Shown: in pieces, positions 1-5,565 of the stretch | Position numbering within the stretch: the first letter of the stretch is position 1 | Layout of the letters: every line of letters begins with the position of its first letter | From: a virus | DNA length: 23,711 nt | IMG/VR virus record: IMGVR_UViG_3300044617_000368 | Span: 1 to 23,711 of that record | Direction: 5' to 3' (one strand) | Position numbers and translations under genes: made by a program | The notes under the pieces: generated by a model | The model's input: the letters and a program-made list of their open reading frames with translations, nothing else | Told to the model about the DNA's origin: nothing | Databases searched by the model: none

Positions 1-54
1 CTGGTATGTAGTTCAGGTAGATGAACGGTTCAAGGTAGACTGGCCTACTTTAAG

Positions 55-1077
55 TCAATCTTCCGGGTCGTTTGTTTTAAAAGGGTTGCACATGGATGGC
101 CTCGTGGCGGAGTGGCTACGCAGAGGACTGCAAATAGCGAAGTCCTTTGTTTTCAATGATTTACGGCCATATCTCCAATGTTTTCGATGGTCAACAACGG
201 GTTTATCTGGAAGATGAACACCCATTGCACCAATGTTCATATGTAAACTTTCGAGTGGATTTGTAGCAGGTGCATGATGCGCGTAGCGCCGAGTTGTCGC
301 CAGTGACGCATGTCCCAAAAGATTGGCAACAGTGAGTGACGGCACCCCCCTCTGAGTCATTATAGTAGCGGTCGTGTGACGCAGGACATGAGGCGTAATC
401 TCCGGCGTCAGATTGAGAGCCTGAGAGACCATCGTGCATGTGTCATACAGGACGCGATACGAGGGGACGCCTGTTTTCAGAAGTTGACATAAGTCATTGT
501 AGAGTTCCCCCGGTATGGGGACGACTCTATTTCTAGATGTCTTCGTCTTCTCCGCGCGAACGAGGATGAAATACCCGTTTACAGACATTTGTATCTGGTC
601 AGGCTTCAATGACAACAGTTCGCCAACACGCATCCCTGTCAGGATCAGTGTCTGAATGGCGACAGAAACGTCATGACCACGGTAACTGTAGACAGTCTCA
701 AGGAACTCAGGAATCCTGTCAGCAGGCAGGAACACATCCTTGACGGCTCTATCCTCGCACCACGGTATCTTAGGCATGCGGTCGATAATCTCACCGTCGT
801 AGGCCCACCGTAGAACCTTGGATGCCGCCGCCAGTATGCGGTTGATAGTTCCCGGCGCGTATGGGCGTCCGGTCCTCCCCACCAGTGTGTTCTCGAAATA
901 CTCAACGAGCATCTCAAGTTCACGCTTCTTTATACGCGCGAGGGGCGTATCTCGACCGAGAACGTCCATCACCATCATTAGACGTAAACGACTTTGCTTC
1001 TCGTTCTTACGTCCCTTCCAGAGACGATGGCTTGCCTCGTGCCATGCGTCGAGCAGGGTGTAGGTGTCATCAGTCAC
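55..1077 (-). CDS. int: Tyrosine site-specific recombinase (phage integrase)
   Basis: This is a lambda-type tyrosine recombinase that would integrate and excise the phage at the tRNA-Cys site. Residues about 5-100 look like the SAM-like core-binding domain and 115-275 like the catalytic domain. Visible catalytic residues are R150 (GMRVGELL), a beta-hairpin lysine at 177 or 179, H230-x-x-R233 (HVLRH), H256 (LLGH) and the nucleophile Y265 (RRYAHH). The start is GTG at 1077, five or six bases after GGGAG, and overlaps the stop of the winged-helix gene, so the two are co-transcribed. The protein is 340 residues. About 75 residues follow the tyrosine, longer than usual, and residues 315-327 are encoded by the antisense strand of the tRNA-Cys piece. 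The C-terminus should therefore differ between integrated and circular forms. The family call is firm. Confidence 0.95.
   Translation of the reverse strand: MTDDTYTLLDAWHEASHRLWKGRKNEKQSRLRLMMVMDVLGRDTPLARIKKRELEMLVEYFENTLVGRTGRPYAPGTINRILAAASKVLRWAYDGEIIDRMPKIPWCEDRAVKDVFLPADRIPEFLETVYSYRGHDVSVAIQTLILTGMRVGELLSLKPDQIQMSVNGYFILVRAEKTKTSRNRVVPIPGELYNDLCQLLKTGVPSYRVLYDTCTMVSQALNLTPEITPHVLRHTTATIMTQRGVPSLTVANLLGHASLATTRRYAHHAPATNPLESLHMNIGAMGVHLPDKPVVDHRKHWRYGRKSLKTKDFAICSPLRSHSATRPSMCNPFKTNDPED
98..134 (+). other. tRNA-Cys 5' half: probable phage attachment-site core
   Basis: The segment reads like the first half of a tRNA-Cys. It has a 7-base acceptor strand GGCCTCG, TG, a D-arm with GCG/CGC stem and AGTGGCTA loop, a 5' anticodon strand GAGGA, and the loop CTGCAAA with anticodon GCA. 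The tRNA likeness stops right after the anticodon loop, where no matching TCCTC strand follows. A half tRNA directly under the 3' end of an integrase gene is the usual look of an att site with crossover in the anticodon loop. Carrying the 5' half is less common than carrying the 3' half. It is either attP of the phage or a host/prophage junction; in the second case bases 1-97 would be bacterial. Confidence 0.72.
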
Positions 1078-1447
1078 TTGAGACTCCCATGCGCGAGAGG
1101 AGCCTATTGAGCAGCTTCCGACCTTGGATCGTCAGTGTGTAATGTTTACCGCGCAAGTCAGAACGGTCGATGGTCTGGTCAATAAGCATAAGACCATCTT
1201 CCCCGTTCCTCTTTTGTGGCCCTAGTTCCAGAAGTAGACGCGAGGTCATGCTCCCGTTCCACGTGGGGCCAAGGTATTGGGCAGCTTCAGAAGGGGTGAT
1301 GCCGGGTTTCAGCGCCACCAGAAGAAAAGCCGCCATTGAACTTGCAGGCATGTCAGCACGAACATCACGAAACGACTGAATACAGTTGAGCAGTCGTTCC
1401 ATCTTGATTGCGTCACCATCTGCAAGTCTATCTTTTGCGTAGGTCAT
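1070..1447 (-). CDS. Winged-helix DNA-binding protein, MarR-like
   Basis: A 125-residue protein with the layout of a small winged-helix regulator. There is a helical N-terminus, then a helix-turn-helix-like stretch at about 50-75 (ITPSEAAQYLGPTWNGSMTS), a loop, and a basic wing followed by a final helix (RGKHYTLTIQGRKLL, about 98-112). The KxYxLTxxG wing is typical of MarR-type proteins. AGAGG lies five bases before the ATG. The gene ends inside the start of int, so it may control int or act as an excision/lysogeny regulator. This is inferred from position and fold only. No effector pocket or partner can be seen. A good candidate to bind the dyad operators of this arm. Confidence 0.6.
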   Translation of the reverse strand: MTYAKDRLADGDAIKMERLLNCIQSFRDVRADMPASSMAAFLLVALKPGITPSEAAQYLGPTWNGSMTSRLLLELGPQKRNGEDGLMLIDQTIDRSDLRGKHYTLTIQGRKLLNRLLSRMGVSSD

Positions 1448-1463
1448 GTGAACCTCTTAATGA

Positions 1464-1691
1464 TTACTCAATACGGACATCAGCGCCCAGAGTGTCACAC
1501 AAGGCCAAGAGGCCATCCATGTGTGTAGCGTCTACAATATAGAGCGCGTCAGTGGGGCTGTATAGTGTGGTAACTACTCCATTCGTGCTGTCTGATGGTC
1601 CTCCTACTACTATCTGAACGACAACAGGGGCGCGCGAGGGAAGCGCTTGTCCATACTGCTGAAGGTATTGCTGTATCTCTTTGATTGACAT
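1464..1691 (-). CDS. Small hypothetical protein
   Basis: A 75-residue acidic-to-neutral protein that I do not recognise. It has a helical N-terminus (residues 1-15, Gln-rich), a beta-rich middle (VVVQIVVGG) and a C-terminal stretch with alternating hydrophobics (ALYIVDATHMDGLLALCDTL). No signal peptide or membrane segment is seen. It lies upstream of the winged-helix gene, 16 bases apart and in the same direction, so it is probably the first gene of the integrase transcript. The ribosome site is weak (GAAAG three bases before ATG). A DnaA-box-like sequence and a palindrome sit just upstream. Confidence 0.55.
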   Translation of the reverse strand: MSIKEIQQYLQQYGQALPSRAPVVVQIVVGGPSDSTNGVVTTLYSPTDALYIVDATHMDGLLALCDTLGADVRIE

Positions 1692-1713
1692 GGCTTTCTA
1701 TCCACAGTTTTTT

Positions 1714-1728
1714 AGGAACGCAGTTCCT
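1714..1728. promoter_or_regulatory. Palindrome AGGAAC-GCA-GTTCCT, possible operator
   Basis: A perfect 6-bp inverted repeat with a 3-base spacer lies 23 bases upstream of the first gene of the integrase transcript. The position suits a repressor site over the start of transcription. Which protein binds it is unknown; the winged-helix product of the same operon is one candidate. Confidence 0.4.
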
Positions 1729-1840
1729 GCTTAAGATTGGCCGGGGTAAACCCCTAAAAGCTTCAGAAGGCTCTAGGAAGCCCACTGAGGCGGCTGTTTG
1801 GTATTCTGCTAGTAGGGTAGCGGGCTTATTCCTTTCGTCT

Positions 1841-1857
1841 CTATACGGCCTGTATAG
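1841..1857. repeat. Inverted repeat CTATAC-N5-GTATAG
   Basis: A perfect 6-bp dyad with a 5-base spacer (GGCCT) in the middle of the gap upstream of the integrase operon. There is no U-run, so it is not an intrinsic terminator. Possible operator. Confidence 0.35.
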
Positions 1858-2055
1858 CGCTTTCTGGGACGCATTTCGGGTGCCTAGCGGTTTTCTGGGA
1901 TGGTCGCAAGCGCACGGCAGCAGCCCTCCCAGTCAGATTAGATGTTCTTATATTGTTCTAGTTCTATGATTTCTGCAATAGGGCCATAGACGCTGTGAAT
2001 ACTGTGGATAAATGGTCTAGCTACTGTGGCCCTACTGCTACATTTGTAGACAAGG

Positions 2056-2280
2056 CTAGTGCGTCAGCATGAACGAATATCGCGCGAGGGGAGGGTCGTT
2101 TCGTGTTTGCATATATTTAGGCAACGGCTCCACCTCGTAACACTCGCCTACCTCTTCATACGCGAGGAGACGGTCGCACGAGGCGATGTCGGTGCCGGAG
2201 ACATATCGCGTGTCCCCGACTCTAATGTAGTCCGCCCATCGTAACGGGGCGATGATGTGGGTTACCTTTGTCCTGTTCAT
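2056..2280 (-). CDS. Small hypothetical protein
   Basis: A 74-residue protein of unknown function. The start at 2280 was chosen because its ATG overlaps the stop of the preceding 47-residue gene (ATGA), as elsewhere in this arm; the frame stays open to 2364 but the ATG there has no ribosome site. The sequence looks like a small alpha/beta fold (ADYIRVGDTRYVSGTDIASC, then YEEVGECYEVEPLPKY) with two cysteines. No membrane segment is seen. Confidence 0.5.
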   Translation of the reverse strand: MNRTKVTHIIAPLRWADYIRVGDTRYVSGTDIASCDRLLAYEEVGECYEVEPLPKYMQTRNDPPLARYSFMLTH

Positions 2281-2420
2281 TTCTTCGCCGCTTTCTTTTG
2301 TCCCGCATGTTTCGACTTGCGATGTAGGCGCGTGTGGACGCCGGGGCGTTGTCGGTGAACCCATGGGGGCGCACCGCTAACGGCGAAGATGGGGTTAGTC
2401 GCAATGCACTTAGGTTTCAT
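2277..2420 (-). CDS. Small basic protein (47 aa), unrecognised
   Basis: A 47-codon frame with ATG at 2420 preceded by GAGG at seven bases, ending in an ATGA overlap with the next gene. The product is strongly basic (clusters RQRPG, HRKSKH, QKKAAKK) with several histidines and one cysteine, so nucleic-acid binding is plausible but not shown. It is the first gene after a dyad operator copy (2434-2451). The good ribosome site and stop/start coupling make it more credible than longer frames overlapping it in other registers. Confidence 0.5.
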   Translation of the reverse strand: MKPKCIATNPIFAVSGAPPWVHRQRPGVHTRLHRKSKHAGQKKAAKK

Positions 2421-2433
2421 TTGTTTGCCTCAT

Positions 2434-2451
2434 TGTGTCTATTGCTACACA
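2434..2451 (-). promoter_or_regulatory. Dyad operator copy 1 (TGTG-N10-CACA)
   Basis: On the minus strand it reads TGTG-TAGCAATAGA-CACA and is followed by ATGA. It is one of three near-identical elements in the left arm (also 3350-3367 and 4139-4156). Each lies between the stop of one gene and the start of the next group. The dyad symmetry suggests a dimeric regulator; the asymmetric conserved core (TAGCA) could also mean a promoter element. Confidence 0.5.
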
Positions 2452-2452
2452 T

Positions 2453-2611
2453 TTATCCGAAGTAATACCAAGCCATCATGCGGCCAAGGATAAACGCGCC
2501 TAACATCACGCCCATAATAAACGCGAGGGCGTCCAGTAGACTGTAGAACGCGAGATAAGCGCGAGGCGTGTTGTATACGCGCGAGGGCGTCGTGTGGTGG
2601 TGGTTGCTCAT
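2453..2611 (-). CDS. Small single-pass membrane protein (52 aa)
   Basis: A 52-codon frame. The N-terminus is polar and histidine-rich (MSNHHHTTPSRVYNTPRAY) and is followed by one long hydrophobic stretch at residues 20-43 (LAFYSLLDALAFIMGVMLGA, continuing FILG) and an aromatic tail ending FG. It should be inserted in the host inner membrane. The start overlaps the stop of the preceding gene (TAATG), so translation is probably coupled. No family is recognised. Possible roles such as superinfection exclusion or lysis control are guesses from size and location. It was missed by length cut-offs because it is short and masked by a longer out-of-frame ORF. Confidence 0.6.
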   Translation of the reverse strand: MSNHHHTTPSRVYNTPRAYLAFYSLLDALAFIMGVMLGAFILGRMMAWYYFG

Positions 2612-2781
2612 TAGTCTTGCTCCATCTCATCGAATAGCTGGTCTTCGGTGATAGCGCCGCTCTCTAATCCTTCGAGAATGTCGCGAACAATTGCTTCTTC
2701 GGCTCGTTCACATAAGTCCTCATAAGAGAGATTATCGACGACCCATTCGGCATAGGTTACTGCTAGTCGTTCGCGTTTCAT
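2611..2781 (-). CDS. Small acidic helical protein (56 aa)
   Basis: A 56-codon frame rich in Glu and Asp (NLSYEDLCERAEEAIVRDIL, then LFDEMEQD at the end), predicted mostly helical. It resembles many small early phage proteins but no family is recognised. ATG at 2781 was chosen because the leader GACC-ATG-AAA after an AAAGG-type site is shared with the gene at 3150; an in-frame ATG at 2787 that overlaps the upstream stop is an alternative. It is coupled to its neighbours on both sides. Confidence 0.6.
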   Translation of the reverse strand: MKRERLAVTYAEWVVDNLSYEDLCERAEEAIVRDILEGLESGAITEDQLFDEMEQD

Positions 2782-2783
2782 GG

Positions 2784-2993
2784 TCATGCCGCCTTTAGCT
2801 CACGAGTATTGATATCTAGGACATGCGTGACAGCGTCGTCGCTTTCTGTTGCGCGAGTAGCGCGAACGACGAACCATCGCATAGACAAATCATCCGCCCA
2901 TACTTTCGCTTCTTCGCGCGAGGCGAAGCGCAACGCATTGTCATACCATTTGCCAGAAGCATCGGTTTGGACTTCGGGTTTATAGCTTGTCAT
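2784..2993 (-). CDS. Small conserved-type phage protein (69 aa)
   Basis: A 69-residue protein of a style common in phage early regions: a short beta hairpin ending in an aromatic (ASGKWYDNALRFASREEA), a helix (EAKVWADDLSMRW) and a second strand pair (FVVRATRA). The start at 2993 was chosen over the longer frame from 3053 because AAAGG lies eight bases upstream and the preceding gene stops at 2998. Function unknown. Cytoplasmic; no membrane segment. Confidence 0.62.
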   Translation of the reverse strand: MTSYKPEVQTDASGKWYDNALRFASREEAKVWADDLSMRWFVVRATRATESDDAVTHVLDINTRELKAA

Positions 2994-2997
2994 GTTG

Positions 2998-3150
2998 TTA
3001 GCCTTTCTGAAATTCACGCAATATTGACAGTTTTTCTGCAGCATCGTCTGCATTCCACAGAAACATGCCAGTGAAGATTAGGTTTAGTTCGTCATCCTTG
3101 AATTTACCGAAAAGCCAGTAATCAAGGGTTTTGCATTTCTGCCATTTCAT
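2998..3150 (-). CDS. Small hypothetical protein (50 aa)
   Basis: A 50-residue protein with a Lys-rich N-terminus (MKWQKCKTLDYWLFGKFKDD), an aromatic-rich centre and an amphipathic helix at the end (DDAAEKLSILREFQK). ATG at 3150 follows AAAGGA at eight bases, the same leader as the 2781 gene. The upstream extension to 3189 would overlap the preceding gene and lacks a ribosome site. No family is recognised. Confidence 0.55.
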   Translation of the reverse strand: MKWQKCKTLDYWLFGKFKDDELNLIFTGMFLWNADDAAEKLSILREFQKG

Positions 3151-3152
3151 GG

Positions 3153-3329
3153 TCAATGTCCTTTCATGATGGGACGAAAGCGAACGCAATCTTGCGAATA
3201 ACCATGCGGGAACATTAGCGCCGCGCCTTTAACGGCGGCTTCGCGAGTTGCATATGTGAAAGGGCCAATGGTTCGCCATTTGCGATTACCGGCGCGAACA
3301 AGGGTGCGATATTGGATTACGTAAGACAT
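3153..3329 (-). CDS. Small hypothetical protein (58 aa)
   Basis: A 58-residue protein with a beta-hairpin, then helix (VIQYRTLVRAGNRKWRTIGP, then TREAAVKGAALMF). The layout resembles the 69-residue protein at 2784-2993 (strand, turn with K-W, TREAA/SREEA helix), so the two may be distant paralogues. ATG at 3329 has AAGGA 11 bases upstream. It is the first gene after operator copy 2. No membrane segment. Confidence 0.58.
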   Translation of the reverse strand: MSYVIQYRTLVRAGNRKWRTIGPFTYATREAAVKGAALMFPHGYSQDCVRFRPIMKGH

Positions 3330-3349
3330 GACTTTATTTCCTTCTATAG

Positions 3350-3367
3350 TGTGGTTATTGCTACACA
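3350..3367 (-). promoter_or_regulatory. Dyad operator copy 2 (TGTG-N10-CACA)
   Basis: On the minus strand it reads TGTG-TAGCAATAAC-CACA followed by CTATAG. It touches the stop codon of the GP88-like gene and lies 21 bases before the next start. Fourteen bases (TATTGCTACACATT on the plus strand, 3356-3369) are identical to copy 1. Confidence 0.5.
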
Positions 3368-4117
3368 TTAGGCCGCAACTCTAACGACGAAACCGCTTGT
3401 ATCCCGTTTCGCTTTGCGACCCTTTGGTGTTAGGCCAACAATGACGCCGCGAGGGTCTAAGTGGCGCAAGTCATGCTTGTCACCGTCAATGACCGCATGA
3501 CCTTTGTATGACGCAGGAAGCTTGTCGAAAACGACCGCGACATTGTGCCCATTGGATACAGCCGCAAGCGCCTGTGTCTCGTTTAATTCATGGCGCGACA
3601 AGGTTAGATGATAATTGCTAGGCAATGGGCGCGAAAGGCGCATGTGGTTTTTCGTGTAGTCCACATATTGGATATGAGGGAACGCTTCAAAAAGATTGCG
3701 ATATGTAACACCATTGCGTTCACATGCTATCCCTTCCCATGCAATATCAGTCGAACCATTTAGACGAACGCACAACGCTAAACCCTCGCGCTGCGCCTTG
3801 CGTTCACACAATTCAATAGCGCGCACAATGTCGCGCATGTATGCTTTACGGTCGCGCATGAAACGACGCGCCTTGTCAATGCGGGACTGGCGAACGCTAT
3901 TACCTTGCGCCTCATTACTCTCGATATCTTTGACCATACCAGCTTGTCCACTGGTTAAACCTAGGCAAGCCGCAATGCAGCTAGGGGTCGCATGTGAACA
4001 CAGATTGCCGACGCCGCCCATGGTCGCGGGCGCCATATAGTGTATGGCGTTCAAGTAGCCATAGCCCATCGCCTTTGCCGCTTTGGCGCTATCAGTGGAA
4101 AATATGCGGTTCTTCAT
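3368..4117 (-). CDS. GP88-like phage protein, function unknown
   Basis: A 249-residue soluble protein and the largest of the early arm. The sequence has the features I associate with the phage GP88 family: an N-terminal LNAIHYMAPATMGGVGNLCS with a cluster of three cysteines (C40, C47, C51; C-x6-C-x3-C), a basic middle (80-113), CVRLNGSTDIAWE at 116-128, and VDYTKN at 152-157. The conserved cysteines and the invariant-looking N-G-S-T-D / Y-T-K-N motifs suggest a metal-binding enzyme, but no reaction is known to me. Start ATG 4117 follows GGGGAT, and the same leader (GGGGATACA) precedes the gene at 4521. It lies alone between two operator copies. Confidence 0.75.
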   Translation of the reverse strand: MKNRIFSTDSAKAAKAMGYGYLNAIHYMAPATMGGVGNLCSHATPSCIAACLGLTSGQAGMVKDIESNEAQGNSVRQSRIDKARRFMRDRKAYMRDIVRAIELCERKAQREGLALCVRLNGSTDIAWEGIACERNGVTYRNLFEAFPHIQYVDYTKNHMRLSRPLPSNYHLTLSRHELNETQALAAVSNGHNVAVVFDKLPASYKGHAVIDGDKHDLRHLDPRGVIVGLTPKGRKAKRDTSGFVVRVAA

Positions 4118-4138
4118 AATGTATCCCCATATGCTCAG

Positions 4139-4156
4139 TGTGCCAGATGCTACACA
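4139..4156 (-). promoter_or_regulatory. Dyad operator copy 3 (TGTG-N10-CACA)
   Basis: On the minus strand it reads TGTG-TAGCATCTGG-CACA followed by CTGA. It lies 22 bases upstream of the GP88-like start and just after the stop of the 32-residue membrane protein gene. Same spacing and TAGCA core as the other two copies. Confidence 0.5.
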
Positions 4157-4161
4157 ATAAG

Positions 4162-4260
4162 TTAGAAGAAAAACGCCATCGCGCTGAAACCGATCGTCAA
4201 ACCGGCGCAGACAATGGTAAGAGCGAAGAAAGCGCCATAGGCGAAGTCTGAATAGGTCAT
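4162..4260 (-). CDS. Tiny membrane protein (32 aa)
   Basis: A 32-codon frame with a strong ribosome site (AGGAG eight bases before ATG). The product is almost wholly hydrophobic (about residues 8-32), with small residues and a Phe-rich end (MAFFF), preceded by MTYSDFA. It should be a single membrane helix. The quality of the ribosome site and the position between two real genes support it. Function unknown; membrane-active early phage peptides of this size exist, but I cannot assign one. Confidence 0.55.
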   Translation of the reverse strand: MTYSDFAYGAFFALTIVCAGLTIGFSAMAFFF

Positions 4261-4299
4261 GAGATTATCTCCTAGGGTATGGGTTGCCATGTGTTACTA

Positions 4300-4521
4300 T
4301 TAGCGCGCACTAATGGCGAACTTAATGTCTGCGTAAGCATTGGTTATGAAGAAGCGAGCCAGTTGAACATTGCCGCGCTTAAGTGAAACGCGGGCCTTGT
4401 TAAGGAAACGAATTGCCCAACGGATTGCGTCAATTGCTTGCGCGCTGTTACCATTGGCCCGCGCTTGTTGCAGCGCAGACATGGCGAGACCGATTGAGCG
4501 ATTGAGGCTTTGGGTATTCAT
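4300..4521 (-). CDS. Small basic helical protein (73 aa)
   Basis: A 73-residue, mostly alpha-helical protein with many Ala, Arg and Asn residues and regular hydrophobic spacing (SIGLAMSALQQARANG; AIRWAIRFLNKARVSL; LARFFITNAYADIKFAIS). It has almost no acidic residues, so nucleic-acid binding is possible. It is the first gene of the leftward arm. Its leader has GGGGAT five bases before ATG, like the GP88-like gene. No family is recognised. Confidence 0.6.
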   Translation of the reverse strand: MNTQSLNRSIGLAMSALQQARANGNSAQAIDAIRWAIRFLNKARVSLKRGNVQLARFFITNAYADIKFAISAR

Positions 4522-4605
4522 TGTGTATCCCCTGTGTTACGTGTGTTTCGATTGGTCTAATGTAGCATATGGTATAGAACATAAAACAACTATTTTTTAG
4601 CGCAA

Positions 4606-4681
4606 TGATATCAATGGGTTACGTGTGGTTGCATTGGGTAAACATTGGGGCAAATCGATCAGAGAAAACCCATTGATATCA
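4606..4681. repeat. Perfect 15-bp inverted repeat pair around GATATC
   Basis: TGATATCAATGGGTT at 4606-4620 and its exact reverse complement at 4667-4681, with 46 bases between. Each arm also contains a local palindrome (TGATATCA; TTGATATCAA in the second). It sits just upstream of the leftward arm, where a pair of repressor sites able to loop would be expected. Confidence 0.6.
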
Positions 4682-4747
4682 ACGCTTTACATCAAAGACT
4701 TAAATGTATACAAAAATCGTCATTTATTCGGTAACATAATACCACAC

Positions 4748-4849
4748 GGGATACAGTAGCGCATGATGCGACCGAATGTCGCACAATGTCCGGCAAATGT
4801 CTGGCAAATGTCCAATGCTTTCCCACTGTATCCCAATACATCCCATGTC
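4748..4849. repeat. ATGTC iteron-like array inside a 10-bp inverted repeat
   Basis: ATGTC occurs at 4776, 4786, 4797, 4808 and 4845; the first four are 10-11 bases apart, on one face of the helix. Two of the units are the direct repeat GGCAAATGTC. The array is bracketed by GGGATACAGT (4748-4757) and its reverse complement ACTGTATCCC (4825-4834). Iterons of a replication initiator or a cooperative repressor array are both possible. Confidence 0.45.
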
Positions 4850-4883
4850 CTACACAGGTGATACATGTGCTACACTGGTGATA
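4850..4883. repeat. 20-bp-period tandem repeat
   Basis: CTACACAGGTGATA (4850-4863) and CTACACTGGTGATA (4870-4883) are exactly 20 bases apart with one difference. ACACAGGTGA recurs at 5387. Two helical turns of spacing suit side-by-side protein binding. Confidence 0.45.
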
Positions 4884-5499
4884 GGATAGTTTATCCTTTG
4901 CGTCGTCGGGTTATCAGTGGGTTACGATGGATAGGCGGGAACATGCGACGACAACGGGTCCCTTCCGCTTGTCTCCCCCTGCTAAACCATTGAAAATCTG
5001 ATTTCAAAAAAGTGCCTGAAGCGGCTAGGTTGTTGTTCGTCTCACCACCGTTTCCCACGTTTCAGAGGGTTGACGGGCTGCTTACGGAATGTAAACAAAG
5101 AGTGTATTTCATAAAACTACGTAGTTACGCTGAGTGACTTTAGTTTCAATTAGTTACATGCTATTTTTCGATCTGCATCTTACTATAGAGAGAACCACGC
5201 TAAAAATGCGTGTTTTACACCTAGGCACAGGGGCCAATGTTGTCCCGCATACTTATCGCCAACTCACCGTAACTCTCGTCACCCACTGTTACCAAAAGCC
5301 ACCACCGTTCTACGCCTGACCGACTTAGGGGAGTCATCAGGTTTGCGTGGGGGACTACAGGGGGCAACCTAGGTCATCTAATGTAAACACAGGTGACCAA
5401 CGTATATCCACCTACGTTACACAGGTCTAATTACGTCAACCAAGGTTCTACATTGGTAGTAAGTAGTAGGACATAACTAGTTGTGTATCTAAGGTATTA

Positions 5500-5565
5500 C
5501 CTTGGGTATACCAAGGTTAAACTAACTGACGCTTAGTCCCTAGTTATACCTTGGTATACCCAAGG
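5500..5565. repeat. 25-bp imperfect inverted repeat, 95 bp before the virion operon
   Basis: Left arm 5500-5524 and right arm 5541-5565 are reverse complements with two mismatches, separated by 16 bases. Each arm is itself a near palindrome (CCTTGG...CCAAGG around GTATAC), so the DNA or RNA can fold in two ways. No U-run follows, so it is not a simple terminator. It could be an operator, a transcript leader structure or a replication element. Confidence 0.55.

Larger units (their letters stand above)
1692..2055. promoter_or_regulatory. 364-bp intergenic region with palindromes and DnaA-box-like sites
   Basis: No gene with a ribosome site was found on either strand. It holds several dyads: AGGAAC-GCA-GTTCCT (1714-1728), GGGG-TAAA-CCCC (near 1744), CTATAC-GGCCT-GTATAG (1841-1857) and CTACA-TT-TGTAG (2038-2049). 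TGTGGATAA at 2003-2011 matches the E. coli DnaA box on the minus strand exactly, and CTATCCACA at 1698-1706 differs by one base. The leftward promoter for the integrase operon should be here, but I cannot pick a convincing -35/-10 pair. Confidence 0.5.

Noticed and set aside
98-170. Functional tRNA-Cys gene
   Set aside because: Only the 5' half is present; no 3' anticodon strand, T-arm or acceptor 3' strand follows.
1685-1969. 94-codon plus-strand frame
   Set aside because: TTG start without a ribosome site, opposite to all neighbours, and it covers a dyad-rich gap. The product is rich in random aromatic residues with no recognisable fold.
2222-2404. 60-codon minus-strand frame
   Set aside because: Overlaps two better frames (2056-2280 and 2277-2420) that are stop/start coupled; no ribosome site of its own.
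2445-2630. 61-codon minus-strand frame
   Set aside because: Out of frame with the 52-residue membrane protein gene at 2453-2611, which has a TAATG-coupled start and a clean hydrophobic helix.
4776-4883. CRISPR array
   Set aside because: Repeats are 5-14 bp and 10-20 bp apart, far too short and close for repeat-spacer units, and there are no cas genes.
4988-5011. AT-rich stem TTGAAA...TTTCAA followed by an A-run as a terminator
   Set aside because: The run is A on the plus strand, and on the minus strand the T-run comes before the stem, so it cannot terminate in either direction.
5134-5319. 61-codon plus-strand frame in the control region
   Set aside because: No ribosome site and a composition like the surrounding non-coding DNA.
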